Part shown: in pieces, positions 1 to 6,885 of the stretch
Numbering within the stretch: position 1 is the first letter of the stretch
Layout of the letters: each line of letters begins with the position of its first letter
Source: Cyanobacteria bacterium UBA947
GTDB taxonomy: Bacteria > Cyanobacteriota > Vampirovibrionia > Gastranaerophilales > Gastranaerophilaceae
Direction of reading: 5' to 3'
Length of the DNA stretch: 11,343 nucleotides
Assembly: GCA_002293275.1 (NCBI GenBank)
Contig: DBCX01000064.1
Location: 5,388-16,730, forward strand
Program-made: the position numbers and the translations under genes
The notes under the pieces: generated by a model
Database searches by the model: none
What the model saw: only the letters and a program-made list of their open reading frames with translations
What the model was told of the DNA's origin: nothing

Positions 1-1
1 C

Positions 2-547
2 GGCCTGCCGACAACCGAGCAGTTGAAATTTATATACGGTGCAACGATTGCATCGCGATTCCTTGCTGCGCGTGACAAAGACGAGTTGCGCGAATCGGCG
101 GTGCGCGATTCACTCGGGTTTACAAGCTGGCTGATATTGGGCAACTTTGTGCAAAAAGGGGTTACAAAACTGCTTGATAAAACAGGAACGCTTATCAGAG
201 GTGACAAAAGTAAAACTCTTATGAGCCGCGATGAGGTTTTGCACACAACATTGAAAAAACTGGGCAAAGATACTGTCGGCAAGAAGTTTACCGAGATGGC
301 TCAAGAGCTGAAAACTCTGGCGAAAAACAGTGACGAGGCAAAAAAGGCGCTGAGCAAAATGCGGATAATGAACATCGCGCAGTTGAGCGGTTACGCGTTT
401 TCATTCATTATGCTCGGGAACATTTTGCCGCGAATCAATATCGCGATAACAAAAAAATCACAAGAAAAACAAGCGCGCCAGCCGGCCGGCGCCCTCAAAA
501 CGATGCTGAAGCCGGAAAATCTGTTGTTTTTAAGCAGAAATATGTAA
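2..547 (+). CDS. Membrane protein of unknown function, 5' end cut by window edge
   Basis: The reading frame is open to the first base of the window, so the true start lies upstream; the TTG at 23 is not needed as a start. I do not recognise a named family. About 182 residues are visible. Counting from the TTG codon, an early segment contains a Gly-Ala-Thr motif followed by a charged stretch rich in Arg, Asp and Glu. Next come a short hydrophobic segment (about residues 33-50), a lysine-rich soluble middle (about 50-115) and a second hydrophobic segment (about 119-143) ending in GNILPRI before a basic tail. The order of these parts resembles the two coupled proteins at 8523-9697 (see findings). 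It converges on atpG, leaving 58 bp between stops with no strong terminator. That it is a real gene is likely from its length and composition; its function is unknown. Confidence 0.75.
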   Translation, partial: GLPTTEQLKFIYGATIASRFLAARDKDELRESAVRDSLGFTSWLILGNFVQKGVTKLLDKTGTLIRGDKSKTLMSRDEVLHTTLKKLGKDTVGKKFTEMAQELKTLAKNSDEAKKALSKMRIMNIAQLSGYAFSFIMLGNILPRINIAITKKSQEKQARQPAGALKTMLKPENLLFLSRNM

Positions 548-605
548 AAAATTGTACAACAAAGCGCACAGTGCCGCGTAGGGTTAATAAAGAGTTTTGC
601 CCCCT

Positions 606-1547
606 TTACCCGCCGTTTTGGCTGTTTGCGCCGGAGATGACCTCAATAAGCTCTTGCGTGATGGCGTTTTGACGTGATTTGTTGTAAAGGATTGAAAGAT
701 CGCCAATCATTTTCTCGGCGTTGGTTGTCGCCGCAGACATCGCAGTCATCCGCGACGCAAGTTCGCTGGCTTGCGCCTCCAAGATTGATTGGTAGATAAT
801 GTTTGTGATATAAAGCGGGACGACCTGCTGCAGCACAGACTGGATGCTCGGGTAAAACTCCATCATCGCCAAGGCGGCGCCTTGATCCATAATCTTGGTC
901 ACCTCACTGCTGTCATCCAGCGGCAGAACTTTCCATTCCTCAACAAGATAGCTCATCATATTTTTGAACCGCGTGGTCACAACCTCAATTTTGTCAATTT
1001 TTCCTTCAACAAAATATTGCGCAATTTCTTCGGTGATAAGGTTTGACGCGGAGCCTGTCGGGTTGTTCATGATACTCAAATAAGTGCCGGCAATCTCGCA
1101 GTCAAGTTTTTCAATCCGCCGTTTGAGCGGTGCGATACCTTTTTGACCGAGGATAAAAAGGACGACCTTTTTGCCTTGGGCGTTGTATTCGGCAATTTTT
1201 TGAACAGTGCGGCGAATGACGTTGGCGTTGTAGGCACCTGCCAGTCCTTTGTTTGACGTGATTGCAATCAAGCCGACGCTTTTTATCCCGCCCTCGCGCT
1301 CTTTGAGCAATGCCGGATAATTATCAACCGCGCTGTTGATTTTGAGCCCGTCGGTGTCAGTTATATCAACGTTGCCGAGCAGCTGCGCAAACATATTATT
1401 CAACTCATCGGTGAACGGGCGCGATATTTTAACGGTGGTTTCGGCACGCTTAACCTTTGCCGCCGCGACCATCTTCATCGCACGCGTAATTTTTTTCGTG
1501 CTTTCAACCGAACCTATTCTGTTTTTAATGTCTTTTAAATTTGGCAT
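606..1547 (-). CDS. atpG: ATP synthase F1 gamma subunit
   Basis: Gamma is the central rotor shaft of F1, turning inside the alpha3beta3 ring and joining it to the c-ring. The product is 313 residues. The N-terminal helix reads MPNLKDIKNRI and continues with STKKITRAMKMVAAAKVKRA (residues 16-35), the family signature. The C-terminal helix contains ELASRMTAMSAAT (262-274) and YNKSRQNAITQEL (288-300), also highly conserved. It has extra residues around 58-88 compared with short bacterial gammas. The stretch between TRF (192-194) and VPLY (243-246) is short, so the regulatory insert of cyanobacterial and chloroplast gamma is absent. The SD GAGG lies about six bases before ATG. It is the last gene of the operon, 42 bp after atpA. 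Cyanobacterial nomenclature calls this gene atpC. Confidence 0.98.
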   Translation of the reverse strand: MPNLKDIKNRIGSVESTKKITRAMKMVAAAKVKRAETTVKISRPFTDELNNMFAQLLGNVDITDTDGLKINSAVDNYPALLKEREGGIKSVGLIAITSNKGLAGAYNANVIRRTVQKIAEYNAQGKKVVLFILGQKGIAPLKRRIEKLDCEIAGTYLSIMNNPTGSASNLITEEIAQYFVEGKIDKIEVVTTRFKNMMSYLVEEWKVLPLDDSSEVTKIMDQGAALAMMEFYPSIQSVLQQVVPLYITNIIYQSILEAQASELASRMTAMSAATTNAEKMIGDLSILYNKSRQNAITQELIEVISGANSQNGG

Positions 1548-1589
1548 TTTTTCCTCTTTTGTCGCCGCGCACCAGATGCGCGACCTTTA

Positions 1590-3101
1590 TCAGAATGTTT
1601 TTCTAAACTTTTCAAGGTTTTTGTTAAGCGCGTCTTTATCCTTGTCGCTTAATGCTTCCGCGTTATTGAGGCGTTTTGAAAGGTCTTTGAGGTTCGCGCT
1701 CATGTAGACAAACCATTCTTTTTTGAACCGGCTGATTTCGCCTGTCGGAACGGTGTCAAGGAACCCTTCGTTTGCCGCAAACAAGATACTCACCTGCTGA
1801 GCAACGCTCAGCGGTTGGTATTGCGGTTGTTTTAGGACCTCGGTAAGCTTTTCGCCGCGAAGAAGTTGTTTTTTGGTTGCCTCATCAAGGTCTGATGCAA
1901 ACTGCGCAAAGGCTTCCAACTCACGGTATTGTGCGAGCGCGAGCCGCAGCTGGCCTGCAACTTGTTTGATTGCCTTGGTTTGAGCTGCACCGCCGACCCG
2001 CGAAACCGAAATCCCCGCGTTGATTGCCGGCCGGACACCTGAGTTAAACAGGTTGCTTTCCAAAAATATTTGACCGTCGGTGATAGAGATTACGTTGGTC
2101 GGGATGTATGCAGATACGTCGCCGGCTTGCGTTTCAATAATCGGGAGCGCTGTAATTGAGCCGCCGCCGAATTTTTCGTCCAGTTTGACTGCGCGCTCTA
2201 ACAACCGTGAGTGCAGATAGAACACATCACCGGGGTATGCTTCACGTCCGGGCGGGCGTTTCAGCAGCAAACTCATTGCGCGGTACGCCTGCGCGTGTTT
2301 TGACAAATCGTCGTAGATGATAAGCACATCTTTGCCCTGGTCAAGGAATTCCTCGCCGATTGCAACGCCGGCAAACGGCGCGATATATTGAAGCGGCGCC
2401 GGAACGTTTGCTGTTGCCGATACGATAATCGTGTAATCCATCGCACCGTGTTCTTCAAACGTTTTTGCAAGCTGCGCAACGGTTGATGCCTTTTGGCCGA
2501 TTGCAACATAGATACAAATAACGCCGGTACCTTTTTGGTTCAGGATTGTGTCTATTGCGATTGCGGTTTTACCGGTTTGGCGGTCGCCAATGATAAGCTC
2601 ACGTTGTCCGCGGCCGATTGGTGTCAGCGCGTCAATCGCGGTCAAGCCGGTTTGCAGCGGCTGGTTAACCGATTTTCTTGTGACAATCCCGGGTGCAACT
2701 TTTTCAATCGGACGGGTGTTTTTGTATTTGTAGTCAACTTTTCCGTCAAGCGCTTTCCCTGTCGGGTCAACGATTCTGCCGATGAGCCCGTCGCCGACCG
2801 GAACCGATGCGATTTTGCCGGTAGTTTTGGCGGTCATACCTTCTTTTATTTGTTTGTATTCGCCCAAAATTACGACGCCGACGTTATCTTCGTCAAGGTT
2901 CAGCGCCATCGCGAGTGTGTCGTTTCCGTCGTCTATTACGACAAGCTCGTTGGCCATAACGTTACGCAGCCCGTAAATCCGCGCAATCCCGTCACCAACC
3001 TCAATTACCGTACCGGTGTTTGATACCTCGGTCTGGATGTTGAAGTTTTCTACCTTGCTTTTGATAATTGAACTGATTTCGTCCGGTTTAATAAGTGCCA
3101 T
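1590..3101 (-). CDS. atpA: ATP synthase F1 alpha subunit
   Basis: Alpha is the non-catalytic nucleotide-binding subunit of the F1 hexamer. The 503-residue length is normal for the family. Visible motifs are the beta-barrel domain (about 25-95), Walker A GDRQTGKT (172-179), Walker B VLIIYDD (259-265), [12 protein letters not shown] (281-292), and [10 protein letters not shown] (365-374), whose Arg368 is the arginine finger that reaches the catalytic site on beta. The C-terminal helical domain follows. The ATG is preceded by AGGAG eight bases upstream, inside the end of atpH; the two genes are separated by only three bases. No beta-subunit gene follows, as expected for the split cyanobacterial-type arrangement. 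Several long antisense frames over this gene are shadows. Confidence 0.99.
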   Translation of the reverse strand: MALIKPDEISSIIKSKVENFNIQTEVSNTGTVIEVGDGIARIYGLRNVMANELVVIDDGNDTLAMALNLDEDNVGVVILGEYKQIKEGMTAKTTGKIASVPVGDGLIGRIVDPTGKALDGKVDYKYKNTRPIEKVAPGIVTRKSVNQPLQTGLTAIDALTPIGRGQRELIIGDRQTGKTAIAIDTILNQKGTGVICIYVAIGQKASTVAQLAKTFEEHGAMDYTIIVSATANVPAPLQYIAPFAGVAIGEEFLDQGKDVLIIYDDLSKHAQAYRAMSLLLKRPPGREAYPGDVFYLHSRLLERAVKLDEKFGGGSITALPIIETQAGDVSAYIPTNVISITDGQIFLESNLFNSGVRPAINAGISVSRVGGAAQTKAIKQVAGQLRLALAQYRELEAFAQFASDLDEATKKQLLRGEKLTEVLKQPQYQPLSVAQQVSILFAANEGFLDTVPTGEISRFKKEWFVYMSANLKDLSKRLNNAEALSDKDKDALNKNLEKFRKTF

Positions 3102-3104
3102 TTT

Positions 3105-3623
3105 TTATACTCCTATATTTTTCTTTAAACTTTCTAACTGCGTACGCAGGCTCGTGTCAATAACATCGTCCTCAATTTTCACAACAAGCCCGGCGATAAT
3201 TTTCTCATCAATTGTCCACCCGGCCGCTACTTGCGCCTTTAACTTACCCTCAAGTTTTTCGGTGATGGTTTTTTTGGTTTTTTCGTTCAGGTCGATGGCT
3301 GACACCACCTCCACACGCTTGATATTGTTGATTTTATCAAGCCGGGCGTTGAACGCTGCGGCGATTGTTTCAAGGTTGCCGAACCGTTTTTTTGAAACAA
3401 GCACCTTTAAAAACTCAACCATTTTTTTGTCCACATCTTTTTTGAAAACATCTTCTACGATGGAATATTTGATGCTTTCTGAGACCGCGGGGCTGGTCAA
3501 AACCCGCTTGAGCTCGGGTGTGAGAATTTTTTGGATAAGTTCCAAATTTTTGGCGGTCTTATCCGGCGTACCGAGCTGTACGAGCGCGTCTGCATAAATT
3601 TTATCTAACGTGGAAACTCTCAT
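3105..3623 (-). CDS. atpH: ATP synthase F1 delta subunit
   Basis: Delta (OSCP-type) caps the alpha3beta3 head and attaches it to the peripheral stalk. It is 172 residues, near the usual 175-185. The N-terminal helical domain contains IYADALVQLGT (9-19). The C-terminal part holds the typical pattern of a long basic helix followed by AGLVVKIEDDVIDTSLRTQL, matching the family's end of G(I/L)x(I/V)xxxxxxxDxSxxxxL. Its ATG overlaps the atpF stop in ATGA (3620-3623), so translation is probably coupled. Sequence identity in this family is low, and the assignment rests on these C-terminal residues plus operon position; both agree. Confidence 0.96.
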   Translation of the reverse strand: MRVSTLDKIYADALVQLGTPDKTAKNLELIQKILTPELKRVLTSPAVSESIKYSIVEDVFKKDVDKKMVEFLKVLVSKKRFGNLETIAAAFNARLDKINNIKRVEVVSAIDLNEKTKKTITEKLEGKLKAQVAAGWTIDEKIIAGLVVKIEDDVIDTSLRTQLESLKKNIGV

Positions 3624-4105
3624 AATTGTTTGATACTTTCTTTTATAAATTCTTCGTGAAGTTTCGGGTTCTTTTTGAGCGCGGCAAGAATTTCTGCGTG
3701 CGCGAGCTCAACGGATTTTTGCGCGGCAAGCTTTGTCAAACGCGCCGAGATAACCCGCTCTTCTGCCGTGACGGCTTTTTTGACAACCGATTCAAACAGC
3801 GCAATTTTTTCTTTTGTTTGCGCGAGAATCTTTTGTGTAAAAGTTTTTGCCTGCAGCTTGGCGTTTGCCATAAGCGATTTGGCCTCACCCTCAACCGCGG
3901 ATAAGGCTTTTTGCGCGGCTTTGAGCGCCTTGTTTGCGGCGCGCTTTTCGTGTTCGGATTTTTCTATGGTATCTGCGATATTTGCGACCGCACCACGCAT
4001 CGCATCACCCAACTTGGCTTTTTTGGCGACCCACACGAACAACAATATCATAACCGCAAAGTTAAACAGGTTGCTGTGTTCAAAATAATAACGCAAGTCC
4101 ATCAT
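3620..4105 (-). CDS. atpF: ATP synthase Fo b subunit (peripheral stalk)
   Basis: This is one of two b-type subunits that form the stator linking subunit a to the F1 head. The 161-residue protein has one N-terminal membrane segment (about 12-28, NLFNFAVMILLFVWVA) and then a long Ala/Lys/Glu-rich helix with coiled-coil character to the end. It is the second b-type gene after atpE, the place of b in the cyanobacterial order, where b' comes first. The ATG forms ATGA with the stop of the preceding gene. The SD GGAGGT sits just upstream, inside the end of the b' gene. A second ATG follows immediately as codon 2; either could be used. b and b' presumably form a heterodimer, as in cyanobacteria and chloroplasts. 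Confidence 0.94.
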   Translation of the reverse strand: MMDLRYYFEHSNLFNFAVMILLFVWVAKKAKLGDAMRGAVANIADTIEKSEHEKRAANKALKAAQKALSAVEGEAKSLMANAKLQAKTFTQKILAQTKEKIALFESVVKKAVTAEERVISARLTKLAAQKSVELAHAEILAALKKNPKLHEEFIKESIKQL

Positions 4106-4518
4106 GCGGCACCTCCGAGGATTTTTTTGGAAATTGATTTGGACAACTCCTTGATTTCCAGCTGGGTGGTGAGTTTTTCTTCCTCTTTGGCCAGTTTTTC
4201 TTTTGCCTGGGATATTTTCATTTGGGATTGTTTTTGCGCCGCTTTGGTTTGCTCGGCGCTTGACGCAGTTGCTTTTTCAATCGTGGCGGCGATAACGGAT
4301 TTAGCTTTTTGCGCTGCCGCATCAAGCTGCGTGCGCGTTTGCTCGTCCAGTTCGCCGGTTTTTTCGCCGGACTGGCGAGCTTTCTCATAATTGCCGTCAA
4401 CAAGCGCCTGCCGCTCTTTAATGATTTTGAGCACAGGCTGGTAGTATATGGTATTCATAATGTAGATGAATACCACAAAACTAAACATTGCCGCTAAAAA
4501 AGTTGCGTTGAATTCCAT
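4102..4518 (-). CDS. atpF': ATP synthase Fo b' subunit (peripheral stalk)
   Basis: This is the second type of peripheral stalk subunit, the b' of organisms with heterodimeric stators. It is 138 residues: an N-terminal membrane helix (about 6-24) ending in NTIYYQPVLKIIKERQ (22-37), which matches the b' pattern of an aromatic-x-P-(L/V)-x-(K/-)-x-(I/L)-x-x-R just after the membrane. A charged coiled-coil helix runs to the C terminus. It begins only three bases after the atpE stop, with a weak G-rich SD (GGGG) within the end of atpE. The presence of two unequal b-type genes is the main lineage clue in the window. Naming varies (atpF', atpF2, or atpG in cyanobacteria). Confidence 0.93.
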   Translation of the reverse strand: MEFNATFLAAMFSFVVFIYIMNTIYYQPVLKIIKERQALVDGNYEKARQSGEKTGELDEQTRTQLDAAAQKAKSVIAATIEKATASSAEQTKAAQKQSQMKISQAKEKLAKEEEKLTTQLEIKELSKSISKKILGGAA

Positions 4519-4521
4519 CTG

Positions 4522-4755
4522 TTACCCCAAAAGCTGCAACGCTATGAACAACGCGTAGATTGAGGTCGCTTCCGCAAGCGCCGCGCCGATAAGAAAGTTG
4601 ATGAACGCCGGTTTTTGGATAGCCGGTTGGCGTGACATTGCATCAAGCAAACCCTTTGTCGCGATACCTACACCGATACCACCCCCGACGGCGCCTAACA
4701 TCGCAATACCTGCACCTAATCTTGCAAAATCGTTTGCTACTTGTTCTACTGACAT
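4522..4755 (-). CDS. atpE: ATP synthase Fo c subunit (rotor ring)
   Basis: The c subunit forms the membrane rotor ring that carries protons. This 77-residue hairpin has two membrane helices (about 12-37 and 51-76) joined by the polar loop SRQP (41-44), the family signature that contacts gamma and epsilon. The first helix has the tight-packing glycine pattern GGGIGVG (24-30). The ion-binding carboxylate is Glu62 in AEATSIY. At the position of the Na+-ligand Gln of sodium-type rings there is Val29, and the residue after Glu62 is Ala instead of Ser, so proton coupling is more likely than sodium coupling. It has the strongest SD in the window, fitting the need for many copies per complex. Confidence 0.98.
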   Translation of the reverse strand: MSVEQVANDFARLGAGIAMLGAVGGGIGVGIATKGLLDAMSRQPAIQKPAFINFLIGAALAEATSIYALFIALQLLG

Positions 4756-4764
4756 AATTTATTT

Positions 4765-4772
4765 CCTCCTTT
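4765..4772 (-). promoter_or_regulatory. Strong Shine-Dalgarno of atpE
   Basis: On the minus strand this reads AAAGGAGG, nine bases before the atpE ATG. It is a longer match to the 16S anti-SD than at the other starts in the operon, which show GAGG, AGGAG or GGGG. The 31-bp atpB-atpE gap contains it. It probably raises c-subunit synthesis to match ring stoichiometry, as is known for other atp operons. Confidence 0.8.
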
Positions 4773-4786
4773 AATTTGTGTAATAC

Positions 4787-5479
4787 CTAGTGTTCATCCG
4801 ATACCGCCAGTGCGATATATGATGTTGATAAAAGTGTGAATACGAGCGCTTGAACTAACGCGACGAATACCTCAAAAAGCATAAACGGCAGCGGCAGAAA
4901 GTAAGCGCACATTCCGATGAACGTGACGACCAGCATCTCGCCTGCCAGAATGTTGGCAAAAAGCCGCAGTGCCAGCGAAAACGGCCGGACAAAAAGTTCA
5001 AGAAAATCAATAAGCGTGATGATAATCCCGTCCAGCGTGAAACCTGGGAAAAAGAATTTGAGTTTCTTTTTCTTCAACCCGTAATAAATATAATAAATTG
5101 ATACAATAATTGCCATGGCCGCGGTCATGTTGATGTCGTTGTTTGGTGAGGCCAGCTCGCCTTGCTGCAAGTGGATAAGCCGCCAAGGAATCTGCCCGAT
5201 AAGGTTTGCCGTCACAATAAAGAAAAACAGCGTAAGCAGCAGCGGGGAGTGTTTCATCGCCTCTTTTTCGTCCATGTTGGATTTGGCGATATCGACAAAA
5301 TAGTTAATGATACCTTCGCCCGCGGCTTGAAGTTTTGTAGGTACAAGCGACAGGTTGCGGCGCGTCAAAAGCGCGATTGCAATCAAGATGCCCATCGTAA
5401 ACCACATTGTCAGCAATGTGTCCATATTAAACACAAGCTCACGTCCTGCTATGTTTAATGCCGCTTCCCAGTGGTGCAT
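4787..5479 (-). CDS. atpB: ATP synthase Fo a subunit (proton channel)
   Basis: Subunit a is the stationary membrane protein whose half-channels pass protons to and from the c-ring. It is 230 residues with about five hydrophobic segments: about 20-39, 80-97, 118-134, 150-170 and 180-225, the last probably two helices. The diagnostic motif SLALRLFANILAGEM (168-182) contains Arg172, the essential arginine facing the c-ring Glu. ALVQALVFTLLS (207-218) is the conserved last helix with Gln210. The ATG is preceded by GAGGAG six bases upstream; another ATG five bases earlier is out of frame. It is the first gene of the operon. No atpI precedes it; birA diverges from it instead. Confidence 0.98.
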   Translation of the reverse strand: MHHWEAALNIAGRELVFNMDTLLTMWFTMGILIAIALLTRRNLSLVPTKLQAAGEGIINYFVDIAKSNMDEKEAMKHSPLLLTLFFFIVTANLIGQIPWRLIHLQQGELASPNNDINMTAAMAIIVSIYYIYYGLKKKKLKFFFPGFTLDGIIITLIDFLELFVRPFSLALRLFANILAGEMLVVTFIGMCAYFLPLPFMLFEVFVALVQALVFTLLSTSYIALAVSDEH

Positions 5480-5503
5480 GCCATACTCCTCTTATTTGTG
5501 TTC

Positions 5504-5532
5504 ATTCTAACAAAAAATTCTTTTTTGTGCAA
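5504..5532 (-). promoter_or_regulatory. Probable sigma70-type promoter of the atp operon
   Basis: Read on the minus strand, the 64-bp gap between atpB and birA contains TTGCAC (5527-5532), a 17-bp A/T-rich spacer (5510-5526) and TAGAAT (5504-5509). The -10 box matches TATAAT at five of six positions and the spacing is ideal; the -35 box is a weak match (TTG only). Transcription would begin near 5497, giving a leader of about 17 bases that includes the atpB SD. No equally good promoter is visible for the divergent birA operon, although it must lie in or near the same gap. Confidence 0.6.
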
Positions 5533-5543
5533 CAATTATAAAA

Positions 5544-6044
5544 ATGAACGTGATTTATTTTGAAGAAATTGATTCCACAAGCTCTTATGCCAAACGTAAT
5601 CTTGATGACTTGCCGGATAAAACTGTTATTTGTGCGCTGAGGCAAACTGACGGGCATGGTCAATTCGGGCGCGAGTGGGTGGATTTGGGCGGTGAAAACC
5701 TTTTTATATCAATGGTTTTGGACGAATTAAAACCAGATTTAACGATTTACACGGCCGAAGTTATCTGCTGGATGCTGGCCAAATACGGTGTCAGTGCAGA
5801 GATTAAGCCGCCAAACGATGTGCTTGTTGACGGCAAAAAAATCGCGGGTATTCTTGCCGAGACCGTCACGCGTGCGGGCAAAACCGGCAAAATTGTGCTT
5901 GGCATCGGGATAAATTTAAACGCGCAAGAAGAAGATTTGGCGCGGGTTACAGGCCGTCAGGCCACAGCGTTGAACCTTGAAACCGGCCAAAAAATCGAGC
6001 GCGAAAAATTTATGCTAGAATTATTACATGAGCTTGATGTATAA
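5544..6044 (+). CDS. birA: Minimal biotin-protein ligase (catalytic domain only)
   Basis: This enzyme activates biotin with ATP and transfers it to a lysine of carrier proteins such as the acetyl-CoA carboxylase BCCP. The 166 residues cover only the catalytic core. They include DSTSSYAK (10-17), the biotin/adenylate loop QTDGHGQFGREW (34-45), KPPNDV (88-93), DGKKIAGIL (96-104, where Lys99 matches the catalytic-region lysine 183 of E. coli BirA) and VLGIGINLN (118-126). The N-terminal DNA-binding domain of repressor-type BirA and the C-terminal SH3-like domain are both absent, so it cannot act as the classical biotin repressor. The loop GRGRRGR of E. coli is GHGQFGR here. No SD is visible before ATG. 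It overlaps the start of purM, so there is no room for a lost C-terminal domain. Confidence 0.9.
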   Translation: MNVIYFEEIDSTSSYAKRNLDDLPDKTVICALRQTDGHGQFGREWVDLGGENLFISMVLDELKPDLTIYTAEVICWMLAKYGVSAEIKPPNDVLVDGKKIAGILAETVTRAGKTGKIVLGIGINLNAQEEDLARVTGRQATALNLETGQKIEREKFMLELLHELDV

Positions 6045-6885
6045 AAATTCCGGTGTAAATCTTGAAGAAGCCAGACTTCTTAACACCGACGCCACCGCTT
6101 TTGCAGCCGGTGCGCACGGAATTATTGCAGCGTGTGACGGGATAGGCTCAAAAATTATCCCGCTTTACGAGCGCGGGCTTTACAACACCATCGCGATTGA
6201 CCTTATCGCCGCGAATTTGAACGATCTTGCAACGACTAACTCCAAAGCATTAATCCTTGTGGATTACATATCGGTGCACAAACTTGACAGCAGAGCTATT
6301 TCGCAAATCATAACCGAACTTTCGGCCGGGCTTGCAAAATACGATTGCGTACTTGCCGGCGGTGAAACCTCGGAGCTGCCGCATATCCTAAAAGAGGGAA
6401 CCATTGATATTTGCGGCTTTGCGGTCGGCAAAGAAGCGGGCACTGCCGGTAAAGTTTGCACGGGCGATGCTGTTATTGCCCTTAAATCAAGCGGCATTCA
6501 CGCCAACGGGTTCACGTTAATCCGTGATTTGTACGCAAAAGGCCATCTCAGCGCATCGGAATTTGACAACTGTCTTGAACCGGCGTATGTTTACTACAAT
6601 GTGTTGCGTTCACTGTGGGACAAAGGGCTGATGAAATCAGGCGCAAACATTACAGGCGGCGGGATTGAAGAAAACATCCGGCGCGTAGCGCCTGTCAGGC
6701 TTGATTTTGACAAAATTCCGCCGCGGCCGATTTATCAAAAACTCTACGCTTTGATGGGTGATGAAATGTATGAAGTTTTCAATTGCGGCGTGGGTTTTTG
6801 CGTTTTTGCATCGCCCGAAAATGTGAGCGAAATCCTTGAAATTGCAAGCGAATTTGAACCGTTTGTTTTTGGGGAGGTGTTATGA
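6028..6885 (+). CDS. purM: Phosphoribosylformylglycinamidine cyclo-ligase (AIR synthase), short form
   Basis: PurM closes the imidazole ring: it converts FGAM and ATP to AIR in purine synthesis. Family motifs in order: YKNSGVN (5-11, cf. YKDAGVD), CDGIGSK (36-42), ND (65-66), VDY (78-80), AGGETSELP (110-118), SSGIHANG (154-161), TGGGIEEN (209-216) and EMYEVFNCGVG (246-256). At 285 residues it is about 60 shorter than typical PurM. Much of the usual N-terminal stretch with the glycine-rich GGLGGFG-type loop, between YKDAGVD and DGVGTK, is missing, and the C-terminal strand is trimmed. The start is uncertain: ATG 6028 gives a 17-base overlap with birA, while ATG 6037 would begin the protein at MYKNSG with an 8-base overlap. 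No clear SD supports either, so translational coupling to birA is likely. Confidence 0.93.
   Translation: MSLMYKNSGVNLEEARLLNTDATAFAAGAHGIIAACDGIGSKIIPLYERGLYNTIAIDLIAANLNDLATTNSKALILVDYISVHKLDSRAISQIITELSAGLAKYDCVLAGGETSELPHILKEGTIDICGFAVGKEAGTAGKVCTGDAVIALKSSGIHANGFTLIRDLYAKGHLSASEFDNCLEPAYVYYNVLRSLWDKGLMKSGANITGGGIEENIRRVAPVRLDFDKIPPRPIYQKLYALMGDEMYEVFNCGVGFCVFASPENVSEILEIASEFEPFVFGEVL

Noticed and set aside
548..605. Bidirectional terminator between the left-edge gene and atpG
   Set aside because: Only a four-base stem (TTGT/ACAA) before a T-run and a short GCAC/GTGC with no loop are visible; too weak to call.
2493..3023. Long open frame on the plus strand (176 codons) across atpA
   Set aside because: It is antisense to a clearly conserved alpha subunit, the translation is Cys/Asn-rich with no domain-like pattern, and there is no SD. 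It is a shadow of the coding strand.
4522..4755. Sodium-type c-ring
   Set aside because: The helix-1 Gln and the Ser after the ion-binding Glu, both needed for the Na+ site, are Val and Ala here.
5544..6044. birA as a frameshifted or truncated pseudogene
   Set aside because: The frame stays open through all catalytic motifs, and purM begins within its last codons, so there is no remnant of a C-terminal domain. A compact functional form is more likely.
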